From: Phoma sp. XZ068
Taxonomy: Eukaryota > Ascomycota > Dothideomycetes > Pleosporales > Didymellaceae
Direction: 5' to 3'
DNA: 64,000 nt
Assembly (NCBI GenBank): GCA_004835665.1
Contig: RBKR01000010.1
Location: 1,364,001-1,428,000 of the forward strand
This document shows positions 51,443 through 61,300 of the stretch, in pieces. Position numbers and translations under genes: made by a program. Below the pieces are notes generated by a model. It saw only the letters and a list, made by a program, of their open reading frames with translations, did no database searches and was not told the origin of the DNA. Position 1 is the first letter of the stretch. Each line of letters begins with the position of its first letter.

Positions 51443-53572
51443 CCGTGTCCGTGCGCGTGATGCGCTTTTCGCGTGATGCGCATTCCAACCACCCAACCAT
51501 CTCATCTTTGCAGTACAATAACTCAACGCCACAATGACCTTAAAAGAAGCCCTTGAAGAGAGACGTGTAACTAACCCTGGCAAAGCAATTCCTGATCAGC
51601 ATTTGGCGGATAAACATGGTGTGTGGCGGTCAACTTTAACGCGCCGCGCAGAGGGAAAAACCGTGTCTCATAAAAACAAGATCGTTGCACAACAGAAGCT
51701 CACGCCACAACAAGAGGATGAGCTTGTTACTTATATAGAAGGACTTACTGTACGTCACCTGCCACCTACAAGAACAATGATCAGGAATTTCGCGCATGAG
51801 ATAGCTGGTGTGGAGGTCTCTGATTCCTGGGTTACGCGCTTCCTCAATCGTCACCCCGACCGACTCACCTCTCAGTGGGCAACCGGTATGGGTAGAGAGC
51901 GTCACAACGCTGATTCTTGGCGAAAGTATGAGCAATACTTCGACCTTATGGACCAAAAAATGAAGGAATATCGCATCGAGACGCGTTATACTTACAATAT
52001 GGATGAGAAGGGCTTCGCGATTGGGAAGATTGGCAGGAGCAAGAGGATCGTTGACAAGGCATTATACAAGCAAAAGCACACTCAGCAGTCACTCCAAGAT
52101 GGCAATCGTGAGTGGATAACACTCCTTTCTTGCATATGTGCGGATGGTACAGTCCTCCCGCCAGGCCTCATATATGCCGCCGAGACTCAGAACATTCAAT
52201 CAAGTTGGGTAGACGATTTGGAAAAGGAAGAACACTCAGTATTTACTGCTGTTTCTCCTTCTGGCTGGTCGAACGAGGCAGCTGGCCTTGGCTGGCTCAA
52301 GCAGGTGTTCAACCGCTTCACCAAGAGCAAGGCAAGGAGAAAGTACCGTCTACTCATTGTAGATGGCCATGGGAGTCATCTGACGATGGCTTTTATCACC
52401 TTCTGCGATGCCAACAAGATAATGCTAGCTGTGTACCCACCTCACAGTACCCATACTCTGCAGCCGCTGGACGTAGTTTGCTTCAAGCCTCTGGCTCAAA
52501 ACTACAGCGATGAGCTCGCAGATCACCTTCACAAGAGCCAAGGCCTGGTCCCAATGAAGAAGGGTGACTTCTTCCGCCTTTTCTGGGCTGCCTGGGTGAA
52601 GACCTTCACCAAAAAGCTCATCCACAGTGCCTTCAAGTCCACCGGGTTGAGCCCATGGGACCCCAACGTTATACTTAAAAAGTTTGCTCCCAAGTCACCT
52701 GAGCCTCCACCAGTTACTCCACCTCCTCAGCCATACGAGGGCCCTGATTGGCGGCTTGCAGACAGGGCTCTGCAGCGTGCTGTGAAGGATAAGTATGCGG
52801 AAGACTCAGTGCGGGTAAGGGATACCCTTCACCATCTCCACATCCAAAATCAGCTACTCACGATGACCAACAAGGGGTTAGAGCAAGCTCTACGGCAGCA
52901 GAAGAAGGGCAATAAGAAGAGCAGAGCTTTACCACTTATTCAGAGGCAAGATTGGGATGGGGAGACTCAGTGGTGGTCTCCTTCACGCGTCAACAAAGCT
53001 CAGCGACTTCTAGATGAAGCAGATGAGGCAGAAAGGCAAGAAGAGATTAGAAAAGCAGACGCAGCTGAGCTTCGTGAAACTACTCGCAAGCTCAAGCAAA
53101 AGCTTGACGCTGAGAAGGCAGAGAAGCGAGAGAGAGAGAAGAGGGAGAGGGATGAAAGGAAGGCAGAGGAGCGCCGGCAGATTAATGCACGCAAGGCAGA
53201 GCGCTCACGCAAGAAGGAGGAGAAAGACCGTGAAAAAGCATTACAAACTACTCAAAAAGGCAAGAGGAAGCTCCCACAGCAACAAGGAGTTAGGAAGAGG
53301 CAAAATCGTGGTGATGCAGCTGCTCAAAGTGGTGTGGTTGCTCATGAGCCGCCCTCGGCTCCTCCACCAAAACACAACACTCGCGGCCGGAAAATCACAC
53401 TTCCAGCAAGATATTTATAGCAAACATTTGTCGTATAGATCTATAGAGTACTCCACCAAAAAATCTAGTCGCGATAGCATTTGTGCGTGGCTTTACAGCC
53501 TCATTTTTATGTGGCCTGTATAAGGTGTTTGGTGCGCATCACGCGAAAAGCGCATCACGCGCACGGACATGG
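51443..53572 (+). mobile_element. intact pogo-type DNA transposon
   Basis: Inverted ends of about 40 bp (CCGTGTCCGTGCGCGTGATG and, from the right, CCATGTCCGTGCGCGTGATG) each contain two direct units GCGTGATGCGC separated by TTTTC. TA target duplications lie at 51441-51442 and 53573-53574. 2130 bp with one uninterrupted transposase. The two ends differ only at one outer base and at the inner edge. Confidence 0.93.
51534..53420 (+). CDS. pogo-type DDD transposase, intact
   Basis: 628 aa from an ATG 91 bp inside the left end. Residues 1-60 carry the first helix-turn-helix (DKHGVWRSTLTRRAEGK). Residues 65-130 carry the CENP-B-type second one (VTYIEGLTVRHLPPTRTMIR, SWVTRFLNRHPDRL). The catalytic core has YNMDEKGFAIG (Asp about 158), LLIVDGHGSHL (about 280) and THTLQPLDVVCF (about 312). 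A linker rich in Pro follows, then from about 430 a highly charged coiled coil (RKAERSRKKEEKDREK) and a basic end RGRKITLPARYL. No stop or frameshift, and perfect context within the ends, so this copy may be autonomous. It would insert at TA. Confidence 0.92.
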   Translation: MTLKEALEERRVTNPGKAIPDQHLADKHGVWRSTLTRRAEGKTVSHKNKIVAQQKLTPQQEDELVTYIEGLTVRHLPPTRTMIRNFAHEIAGVEVSDSWVTRFLNRHPDRLTSQWATGMGRERHNADSWRKYEQYFDLMDQKMKEYRIETRYTYNMDEKGFAIGKIGRSKRIVDKALYKQKHTQQSLQDGNREWITLLSCICADGTVLPPGLIYAAETQNIQSSWVDDLEKEEHSVFTAVSPSGWSNEAAGLGWLKQVFNRFTKSKARRKYRLLIVDGHGSHLTMAFITFCDANKIMLAVYPPHSTHTLQPLDVVCFKPLAQNYSDELADHLHKSQGLVPMKKGDFFRLFWAAWVKTFTKKLIHSAFKSTGLSPWDPNVILKKFAPKSPEPPPVTPPPQPYEGPDWRLADRALQRAVKDKYAEDSVRVRDTLHHLHIQNQLLTMTNKGLEQALRQQKKGNKKSRALPLIQRQDWDGETQWWSPSRVNKAQRLLDEADEAERQEEIRKADAAELRETTRKLKQKLDAEKAEKREREKRERDERKAEERRQINARKAERSRKKEEKDREKALQTTQKGKRKLPQQQGVRKRQNRGDAAAQSGVVAHEPPSAPPPKHNTRGRKITLPARYL

Positions 53573-53750
53573 TATAGGTTTTTTCGAAATACCAGACCCA
53601 CCCCGTGACATGCGGGGCGTTCGTGCGCACAGACGTTTTGCTATGGGAAATCGTCGTTTTTTGGAACAAGAGGCAATTGTAGTTACTTAGCAATTATTGA
53701 AGCTTCTATATAGCTATCGCGATACTTTATTTGGTTTTGCAGTCGCTGCA

Positions 53751-54732
53751 ATGACCCGTCCTACTGGCCATAGGCTTGCTCCCACGACGCTGCGGGCGGT
53801 ACTTGATCGCATAGAGGCCGGCCTCAACAACAGCCAAATAGAGCACCAGACAGGAGTACAGCGCAAGTGTACTCGTAGGAAGCGGCTGAACCTTAGCCAA
53901 TGGGGTCAGCCGTACGCTCCGGTTACTGTGAAGGCTGGTCGACCTAGCACGCTCCGAGACATCCATAGGCGCCGCCTCCGCGAGTATCTTGCTGGCAGAC
54001 CTCAGGCATACTTGGAAGGAATCCGAGACTTGCTGTTGGATGAGTTTGGTATAGAGGCGAGCGTCTCTTTAGTGTTTCGGGAGCTAAAAAAGATGCGATG
54101 GAGTCGCAAAGTTGCAACCAAGAAGGCAGCAGAGCAGAGCGACGCTCTGCGCCGCGTCTTCCAGGCAAGACTCCAGCAAAATTATGCGGCAGAGCAGCTC
54201 ATTGCTATTGATGAGAGCGCTTGCAATGAGCGTACAGGCGATCGCAAGTATGGATGGGGTCCTGTTGGTCGCTCTGTTGAGCTAGAGTACTCTATGAAAC
54301 GCTCTCAACGCTGGAGTCTCCTGCCAGCGATGACTGTGGACGGCTACCTCGCGCACCGCGTGTTTCAAGGCGCGATTACTGCTGAATTTATGGTGAAGTT
54401 CTTGCAACAAGATGTGCTGCCGCGCTGTACTCCAGGCTATCATGTACTGCTCATGGATAACGCGTCAATCCATCGATCGCCAGCAGTTGTACAGCTTTGC
54501 AGACTTCGGCGTACAGTTAGAGTACCTGCCGCCATACTCGCCCGACTATAATCCTATTGAGCGGAGCTTCAAGGTGTTAAAAAGTTGGATGAAAAAGCAC
54601 AGCCAAGAGCAGGAGGAGTGGCTTGACTTTCGCTTCTTTCTGGAGCTTGCAATACTTAACAGCTGCTACAGTATTGACTGCAGATCATGGTACAAGCGGT
54701 GTGGGTACCCAGGTGTTGACGATGGAGAGTAA
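53751..54732 (+). pseudogene. Tc1/mariner DD34E transposase, 2-bp deletion
   Basis: The ATG at 53751 starts MTRPTGHRLAPTTLRAVLDR, a paired-like helix-turn-helix region with two halves (to about residue 120, SLVFRELKKMRWSRKVATKK). The catalytic domain has IAIDESACNERTGDRKYGW (first Asp), HVLLMDNASIH (second Asp) and, after a shift near 54500, LEYLPPYSPDYNPIERSF (Glu). Counting across the shift gives 34 residues between second Asp and Glu, the Tc1 class. The shift fits loss of two bases in a TGCGCA-like stretch. The end is GYPGVDDGE at 54732. This copy could not make active transposase unless the deletion is an assembly error. Confidence 0.82.
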
Positions 54733-54736
54733 GTCG

Positions 54737-56550
54737 TCAATTGCCACTGACTTCCCGTGACGGTTCTCGATACTCTGCTTCTGCCTCTGCCTCAATCTCT
54801 TCTCTGACCTCTCCGTTTAACAATCTATCTGCTCGCTGTATGTTTTCTTTAGTTAAGCCAGCGTAGTCCTTCATCCAATCGTGTACCTTTCTCCGAAGAT
54901 GTGAGAGCATGGCTGGGGTCTGCTTAAAGTAATCCACCCACACTTCAATCGTCATCCCGTCTTCAACGTCCATGAGCATGTTTGTATCGTAGCCACCATC
55001 CTTGAAAACGTTCTGGTAGATGCCTTTAATCTCTTCCTTGTGCTGTGGCATGGCACTGAGCCAGTAATGGAAGAAGTTAGACGTGTGTTGATGAAGGTGC
55101 GCGCGAGTACAGTCAAAGTCCACCCACATCCTCATCTTGCGCCTCGTAACAGGCTCTGCGGCTTGGTGTTGACACTGCTGAGGCGCTCTTAATGAAGCAA
55201 GATGGCCAACCAGTATCGCTCTTGTAAGACTCTCAAGGCTGGAGTTTGAAGACGTTGGTGACACCTTCCGCCGCCGCCGTTTCTTCTCATCGCTACGATC
55301 CCTTGCCATCATGATAGCAAGTCGAATATCGTCAGATGGCTCTTCAATAGTACACTCGCCGCGTGCGACAGCAGCCGCCCACCTCGCGATCGTCTCGCCG
55401 CTCACAGGGTAGTGGTCTTCAAACCTGTCAATTTGACGCCCTGGCAAGCGTCGAATCCAACAGACGAACGGTGAGTTACTGCAGCGTTCCTCTCTACACC
55501 TCCAGTGGTCTCTTATGCCAATAGCAGTCCCTGAAGCAAAGCGCTCTGCAGTGACTACACCGGCAAGTCCATCCTCTTGTATAGCCGTAACTATGCCAGG
55601 ACGCGCACGAACAGCACCTCTAGCATTAGCTGAGGCCCTTGCAGAGGCGCTACCTGCGCTGGCAGCTCTTCTTTTAACACCAAATCGAAGTCGCAGTTCA
55701 ATAGCTGAGTGCTCTCCTTGTCCATCTCTGTTACCTGCATCTTCAAATCTGTCCAAATGCCTAAACTGAGTCCTTCACCAGCTACAATTCGACGTCGCTG
55801 CAGCGCAATAGTACACCTATCGCCTCTGGCTTGGCGGCCACTATAGTAGAGCGTGGCCGTCAGACTGTCAATAGCTGCAACCCGCGGCCGCTGCCTCTCC
55901 ACTACTTCTTCTGCCCATCGCCACACCTTCTCTTCGCTGACTGAGTACATAGGCTTATTACGCGCAAAACAAGCAGCTGAAGCTATCGCGTTTTTCTCCA
56001 TTGTACCCCAACAAGCGCGCCACCGGAAGTGCAGATGTGGCTCCTCGTCGATAGCTTCGTTTTGCGGCTCCGGACGCTGCTGCTGCTGGCTCGATTGAGC
56101 GGCTGTGGCAGCAGCATCAGCAGCACCAGCAGCACCAGGTGAGTCTCCCGTCGCGGCAGCTGGCTGCCTACTATCACCTTCTTCAACGGCTTCAGCAGCT
56201 CGCAACGCGTACTCCACCTGCTCATCGTCGTCAGCCGCCGTGTCGATCGGCTCCTCCTCGTCATCGTCCTCGCCAAGTATCTCAACGGCGTACGCGTCAG
56301 TCGCAAGCTGGCTCGCCTCAGGTTCAGATAACGGGCTGGGAGAGGCTCGATTCTGCGCGCCTTGCGGCGGAGTACAATTCCGTGAGTGCTGCGGACGCCT
56401 TGCCGTTGACGGCGGAGTAGGAGGTGCTGCAGGATTAACGCCCTGTTCAAACACAACTGGAGGCCGACGTTGACGTTTACTATGTCTCAAGCTGCTGCTG
56501 CTGCTGCTGCTGCTTGGAGCTGTGCTTTTCCGCTTCTGAGAGCGAGCCAT
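54737..56550 (-). pseudogene. accessory gene inside the Tc1-like element, unknown function
   Basis: Starts at the ATG at 56550 and runs convergent to the transposase to TGA at 54737. The first half (55591-56550) has an N-terminal basic motif RHSKRQRRPPVV (likely nuclear signal), Pro/Ala-rich and acidic stretches (EDDDEEEPIDTAADDDE), then a folded part with LHFRWRACWGTMEKNAI and VWRWAEEVVERQRPRV. A frameshift within 55591-55756 leads to the second half, with HWRCREERCSNSPFVCWI, SGETIARWAAAVARG, KKRRRRKVSP and a helical end (MRMWVDFDCTRAHLHQH, VWVDYFKQTPAMLSHLRRKV). Together about 600 aa. It is not a transposase or a known cargo type that I recognise. The paired Cys and basic patches suggest nucleic-acid binding; this is inference. 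Confidence 0.7.
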
Positions 56551-56737
56551 TTGCAACTACTACACTAGAGAATTATCGCGAGTTGCGGATCTGAGCTATC
56601 TGAGCCTCTTCACAGGTATTGGATGTAGTTGGGATACTATTTTGCCTATAGACGCTAACAAATCGGATACAGCCGCATTTTGCCCCTCATCGACGCTGCG
56701 TCACGTGGTGGGTCCGGTATTTCGAAAACAACCCATA

Positions 56738-57517
56738 TGCTGACGCTAAGGCTGACGCTCAAGCTGACAGTCAGCACCTTCTTGTCAATAAGCTACGGTA
56801 GGTTGCTTATTTGGACCTCTAGCAGCGTCCTCGCCTCAAGCTGACCTGAAGGTGACATGGCTCATGCGTCTGCTTCATCGCATGCCGCGATGACAACGTA
56901 GTGTGCATGAATTCTCTCAGTAACCACGCCGTGGACGCAAGCAAGGCGAGCGTGTTGTGGGCTCGTCGCTCCGTCGCGTCCGTCTCAATAGACGTATGGT
57001 CATGTCAAGCAACAGAGTCATGGAATGTTATTGCTCCCTAAAAGCAAGTTGCTAGGAGATGTTCATTGCCGCGTCCGTGTATTGTGTGCCCCGTTTCACC
57101 CGTTGCACGCTAGACAAGCTAAGGACACTGATTACAGTTAGCGTTAACTTCAGCAGTAGCAGGCAGGAACTTGGTGCAGCTTGGCAGTAGGAAAATGCTA
57201 ACCTTCAGCATTAGCGTTAGCATGGCTTCGAAAGGTCAACCGGGTGAGCAATGAGCAGCTACTTGCTGTCATCGCTAGCATCACCATGGAAAGCCGGTAC
57301 AGGAGAGAAGACGGGTGTCAATAGCAGTCAGCGATGAGCGACCGCAGAACACAATATTTGCCTACCATAGCTTGTAATGCAAACCCTATTGCCGCTTAAT
57401 ATTAACGCGCCTCGAACTTCAACAGCCAAAAAGTGCCTTGACGTGGTTTACGCGCTAGCTCAGTACAAGGACGCAGTCTAGGCACAAAGCTTCAAATAAC
57501 AAGATCTATGCACCGTC
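56738..57517. other. intergenic, no gene recognised
   Basis: Starts with short repeats of GCTGACGCTAAG/CTCAAGCTGAC (56739-56776). A GTCAATAAGCTACGG resembles the motif at 611-623. Otherwise nothing recognised. Confidence 0.45.
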
Positions 57518-58066
57518 TCATTGGCTAAGACACTCCAGCATTAACTCAGCAGTAACTGCGCCTTGAAATACGCGGTGCGCAAGGTAACCGTCCACAGTCA
57601 TTGCCGGCAGCAAACTCCATCGTTCTGACCGTTTTATGGAGTACTTGAGCTCAACAGCGCGGCCAATAGGACCCCAACCGTACTTGCGATCGCCAGTACG
57701 CTCATTGCAAGCGCTCTCGCTTATTGCAACAAGCTGTTCAGCAGTGTAGTTTTGCTGGAGTCTTGCCTGGAAGACGCGCCGCAGTGCGTCAGATTGCTCA
57801 GCTACTCTTTTGGTTGCTACTTTGCGACTCCATTTCATACGCTTAAGCTCGCGATACACTAATTGGATGCTCACAGGTATATCAAACTCGTCCAAAAGCC
57901 AGTCTCTGATCTCCTCTAGGTAAGCCTGTGGTCTGCTATTGTAAAACTCCTGGTTGTTGCTCTTGATTCTAAGATATCTCAATTTTCCATACTAAAACGT
58001 CCCGTGCGAGGGAACTCCCCGCAAGTCACGGGGGTGTACCGGTAGTCGCTCTTTCGTTAAAACCTA
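57518..58066 (-). mobile_element. relic of a related Tc1-like element
   Basis: The right end reads, inward from 58066, TAGGTTTTAACGAAAGAGC then TACACCCCCGTGACTTGCGGG, related to the ends of 53575-56735, with TA at 58067-58068. Inside, on the minus strand (57518-57982), is a transposase piece with RPQAYLEEIRDWLLDEFD, KRMKWSRKVATKRVAEQ and SACNERTGDRKYGWGPIG, about 70% like the neighbour. The first catalytic Asp is Ser here (VAISESACN). N-terminus, second half and the other end are missing. Confidence 0.8.
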
Positions 58067-58321
58067 TATCGTACATCGCCAAAAAATCAAGCTGTTCATG
58101 TACAGCTCCACCGCAAACTGGTAACCGCTTCCCGCAGTCCACAGCGAGTCTGTACGCACAACATTTGTTCAAAGACTTTAATTTCTTGTCAAGGATTATG
58201 GAACGAAGAAGTCTGGTTCACAAAAGAAGAAATTGCTACTGAATGCAACATAAAGTAGTGTAAGGTTCCTCAGGTAAGTAACTCATCGTCTTTCCGCAAC
58301 TGCCTGACCAAATCCAAGTTG

Positions 58322-61300
58322 TTATACAAATTCATATCCATCGTCTTCTACAAGCCTCGTACGGGTAAACTCAGTAGTAACTTGGCTCAGCCAAGCCTGG
58401 CAGATCCTGCATCTTCTCCACCCTTCGCCATGGAACAAATGCTCAGCGCGATCAGGGCATAGTCCAGCCACAGCCTTGGTGGAAAATTCCTTATGTTCAG
58501 AACTCTGATGTTCTACCACGATCTCAGGAGGCGATTCGGACGAGTCTGCTGCCACTTGTTCCTCCACCGCTTTGTCTTTTTTACTTGACTTCTTCTTCTT
58601 CTTGGACGACTTGACGGGGGCTTCTTCGACAGGCAATTCGGGCTCTGGTTCGATAGGGGCCTCCTCGATGACTGGCTCGGGCTCGGAAGCTTTGACGCGC
58701 GCATCTTCTGCCGCGGCAGCCGCATCCGCTGCCCCTCGGTCGAGACGCTCGACTTCCTCCTGCGCAGCACGGTCTGCCTCTTTCTGCGCAAGCCGGTCCT
58801 GCTCTTCCTGCGCGACTCGAGCTGCCGCTTCTGCCTCTGTGAGCTCTCGCTTCTCACGCGCCCTGCGATCCTTGGACGATTCCTTTTTCTTCGACGAGCC
58901 CCAGATGGAACTCCCCCAGCTGCCGCTTTTGGCCGCCTCGTCGGCACGCTTGCGCTCTGCTTCTTCTGCGGCGACGCGGGCGACTTCTGCCTCTTCGACC
59001 TCGAGGCGCTCTTTTTCCGGAGGAGCATCCTCTTTCTTCTCCTCGGCGGGCGGCGCATCGTCGAGCGTAATCAGATCCTCGTCTTGAGCGGGTGGCAGTG
59101 ATTCGATATCTCTCGGCGGCGGCAGCACGGGCTTGACGTCGGGTGCGGGCGATGCCTTCTTGCCCTTTTTGCCCTTTTTGCTGATGTTGAAGGCCGTGCT
59201 GCCCCACGGGTCGTCGTCGTCGTCGGGCTTCTGCACGGGCTCTGTCGATACTTCGACAACCTCGACAGGCACGTCTAGCTTGGAGCCATTCCCTTTCCCC
59301 ACGACGGCGCCTCGCCCCAGTCGTCGTCGTCGAACCGGTGCTCCTCGACGGCATCGGGTTCCTGCACGGGCAGCGGCTCATCGTCGGCGCTCTTGCCCTT
59401 TTTCTTCTTCTTAGACCCCGTGCCCCATACCGTACTCAGACCCCAGTCCGAGCTCTCTTTGTCTTTCCTTGATTTGGCCGACTCTGCTCTGGCTCTGGTG
59501 ACGGGACAGGCTCAGGTAGGAGAGGGTCTGCCAGGATGGGGTCTTCGAGGATGGGGTCTGGCTCCGGGATCGCGACTGCAGCGCTTTCTTTGCTCTTCTT
59601 TTTCTTGGTCACGGCGGGCGCGCCCCAGTCGTTCCACTCGTCCGCTGGCGGCTCCGATGGTGGGGTGGGCTCAGGGTCTGGAATGACCTCAGGCTCTGGC
59701 GGAGGCGGAGGCGGTGGCGGCGTAGATTCTTCTTTCGAGCCCTTCTGTTTCTTCTTCTTGGTCGTGGAGACGGGCACTGCCCAGGGGTCTTCTTCCACAA
59801 CGGGCTCCGGTTCTGGCACGGGTTCGGGCTCGACGACTGGCTCTGGCTCGGGCTCTGGCTCTGGCGCTGGCTCTGGCTCAGCTGGGGGAGACGGGGGCTC
59901 ACCCTTTGCACCCTTCTTCTTCTTCTTCTTTTTCTCGCTACTAGAGCCCCAGGCTTCGTCGCCCCAGGAGGCCTCCTCCTGTTTCTTTTTCTCGGCCTCG
60001 GCCGCGGCCGCAGCGTCGCTCTCAAAGCGCTGGCGCTCAATGTCCTCGTCTTCGAGGCGCTTGAGTTCAGCCTCCTCGTCCTCGATTCGCTTGAGCTCGG
60101 CGGCGTCTTCATCGGTTTTGGCTTGCTTGGCATCTTCAATCGCTTTGGCGACAGCCTCGTCTTTCATTTTTATCTCGAGTTTTTTCTTCTGCGACTTGGT
60201 GAGGCCCGTGAATGGATCGACGGCAGGCACTTCTGGGACAATCTCGGGGATGGTAGCAGCGGGCTCAGTGAGTTCCTCGGCTGCCGTCTTCTTGCCAAAG
60301 CCAAAGTACCACCCATGGTTCTTTGTGTACGATCCGGCGGGCGTGCTCTTGTAGGCGCCAAAGTCATAGCTGAACCCGCTCGCATTCTTCCTCTTCCCGG
60401 ATGCGCCCCAGTTTGCGCTGTCCTTGGGAGCGTCAAAGCTGCCCCAGCCGCTTCCCGATGCGCCCTTGGATGTATCCCAGGCCGAGGTCCAGTTGTCGCC
60501 GCCGCTGAGGAAATTGGGCTGCTTGCCGGAGCTGCCAAAGGTCATGTCAATTTTGGGTGTGTCGTCGAGGGCGATGTCGCCGAAGGTTGGTGCGGGCGCG
60601 GACGCAGGTGGGTCCGGCGGGGGTGGAGGGGTGGGATCCGCCTGGCTGTGTTAGCGGATGTGGCGTGAAAGTGTAAATGTAGCTGTGGATAGACATGGTC
60701 GTCATCGTAGTAGAACTAAAACAACCAGCCTCACAATCAACGCATGACTGAGCATGGCAAACGTACCGTTCCCTTTTTCTTCTTCTTCTTCTTCTTCTTC
60801 TTCTTCTTGGTGCTCCGCGCAAACGAACCCCACTCGTCGTCGGGCGCAGCGGCCGCAGCCGCAGCTTCCTCCTCCTCTTTCTTCAGCCGTTCCGCTTCCT
60901 CCTCGGCTTCTCGCGCCAGTAGCCTTTCCTCCTCTTTCGCCAACGGCTCCCCCTCCTCGAGTTGTTTCTTCGACTTTTTGGATTCCCAACCATCACCCCA
61001 GTCATCCCCACCAGCACCGTCTTTATCCCCATCCCCATCACCGCTCTCACCTACGCCCGCGGCGCCGCCATCACCAGGCGAATTCCCACCACCGTCCGCG
61101 GCGTCACCGGCAGTCGCTTCTTCTTCATTCTTGCCATTGTCGTTACCGAGTGCCTTGGACGTTGCGGGGCCTTTTTCGGGTTCGGGTTTCTTGTTCTTAC
61201 TGTCCACGCCCCTGGTGTCCTGATCGCCACTACCTTTATCCTCGCCATCTATGTCTTCATCAGTCATGACACTGTGCTTTGTAAGAATTTCATACGTCGA

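Larger units (their letters stand above)
53575..56735. mobile_element. two-gene Tc1/mariner-like element
   Basis: The ends are inverse copies of about 35 bp. The left reads TAGGTTTTTTCGAAATACC then AGACCCACCCCGTGAC. The right, in inverse, reads TGGGTTGTTTTCGAAATACC then GGACCCACCACGTGAC. TA lies on both sides (53573-53574, shared with the pogo element, and 56736-56737). The 3161-bp interior holds a Tc1-type transposase on plus and a second, unrelated long gene on minus, whose stop codons are four bases apart. Confidence 0.85.

Noticed and set aside
58572..59087. Ser/Ala-rich open frames opposite the repeat tail, and similar ones at 59536-60354 and 60744-61269
   Set aside because: Antisense of low-complexity Lys/Glu/Ala codons; the minus strand has the BTB domain and repeated modules.
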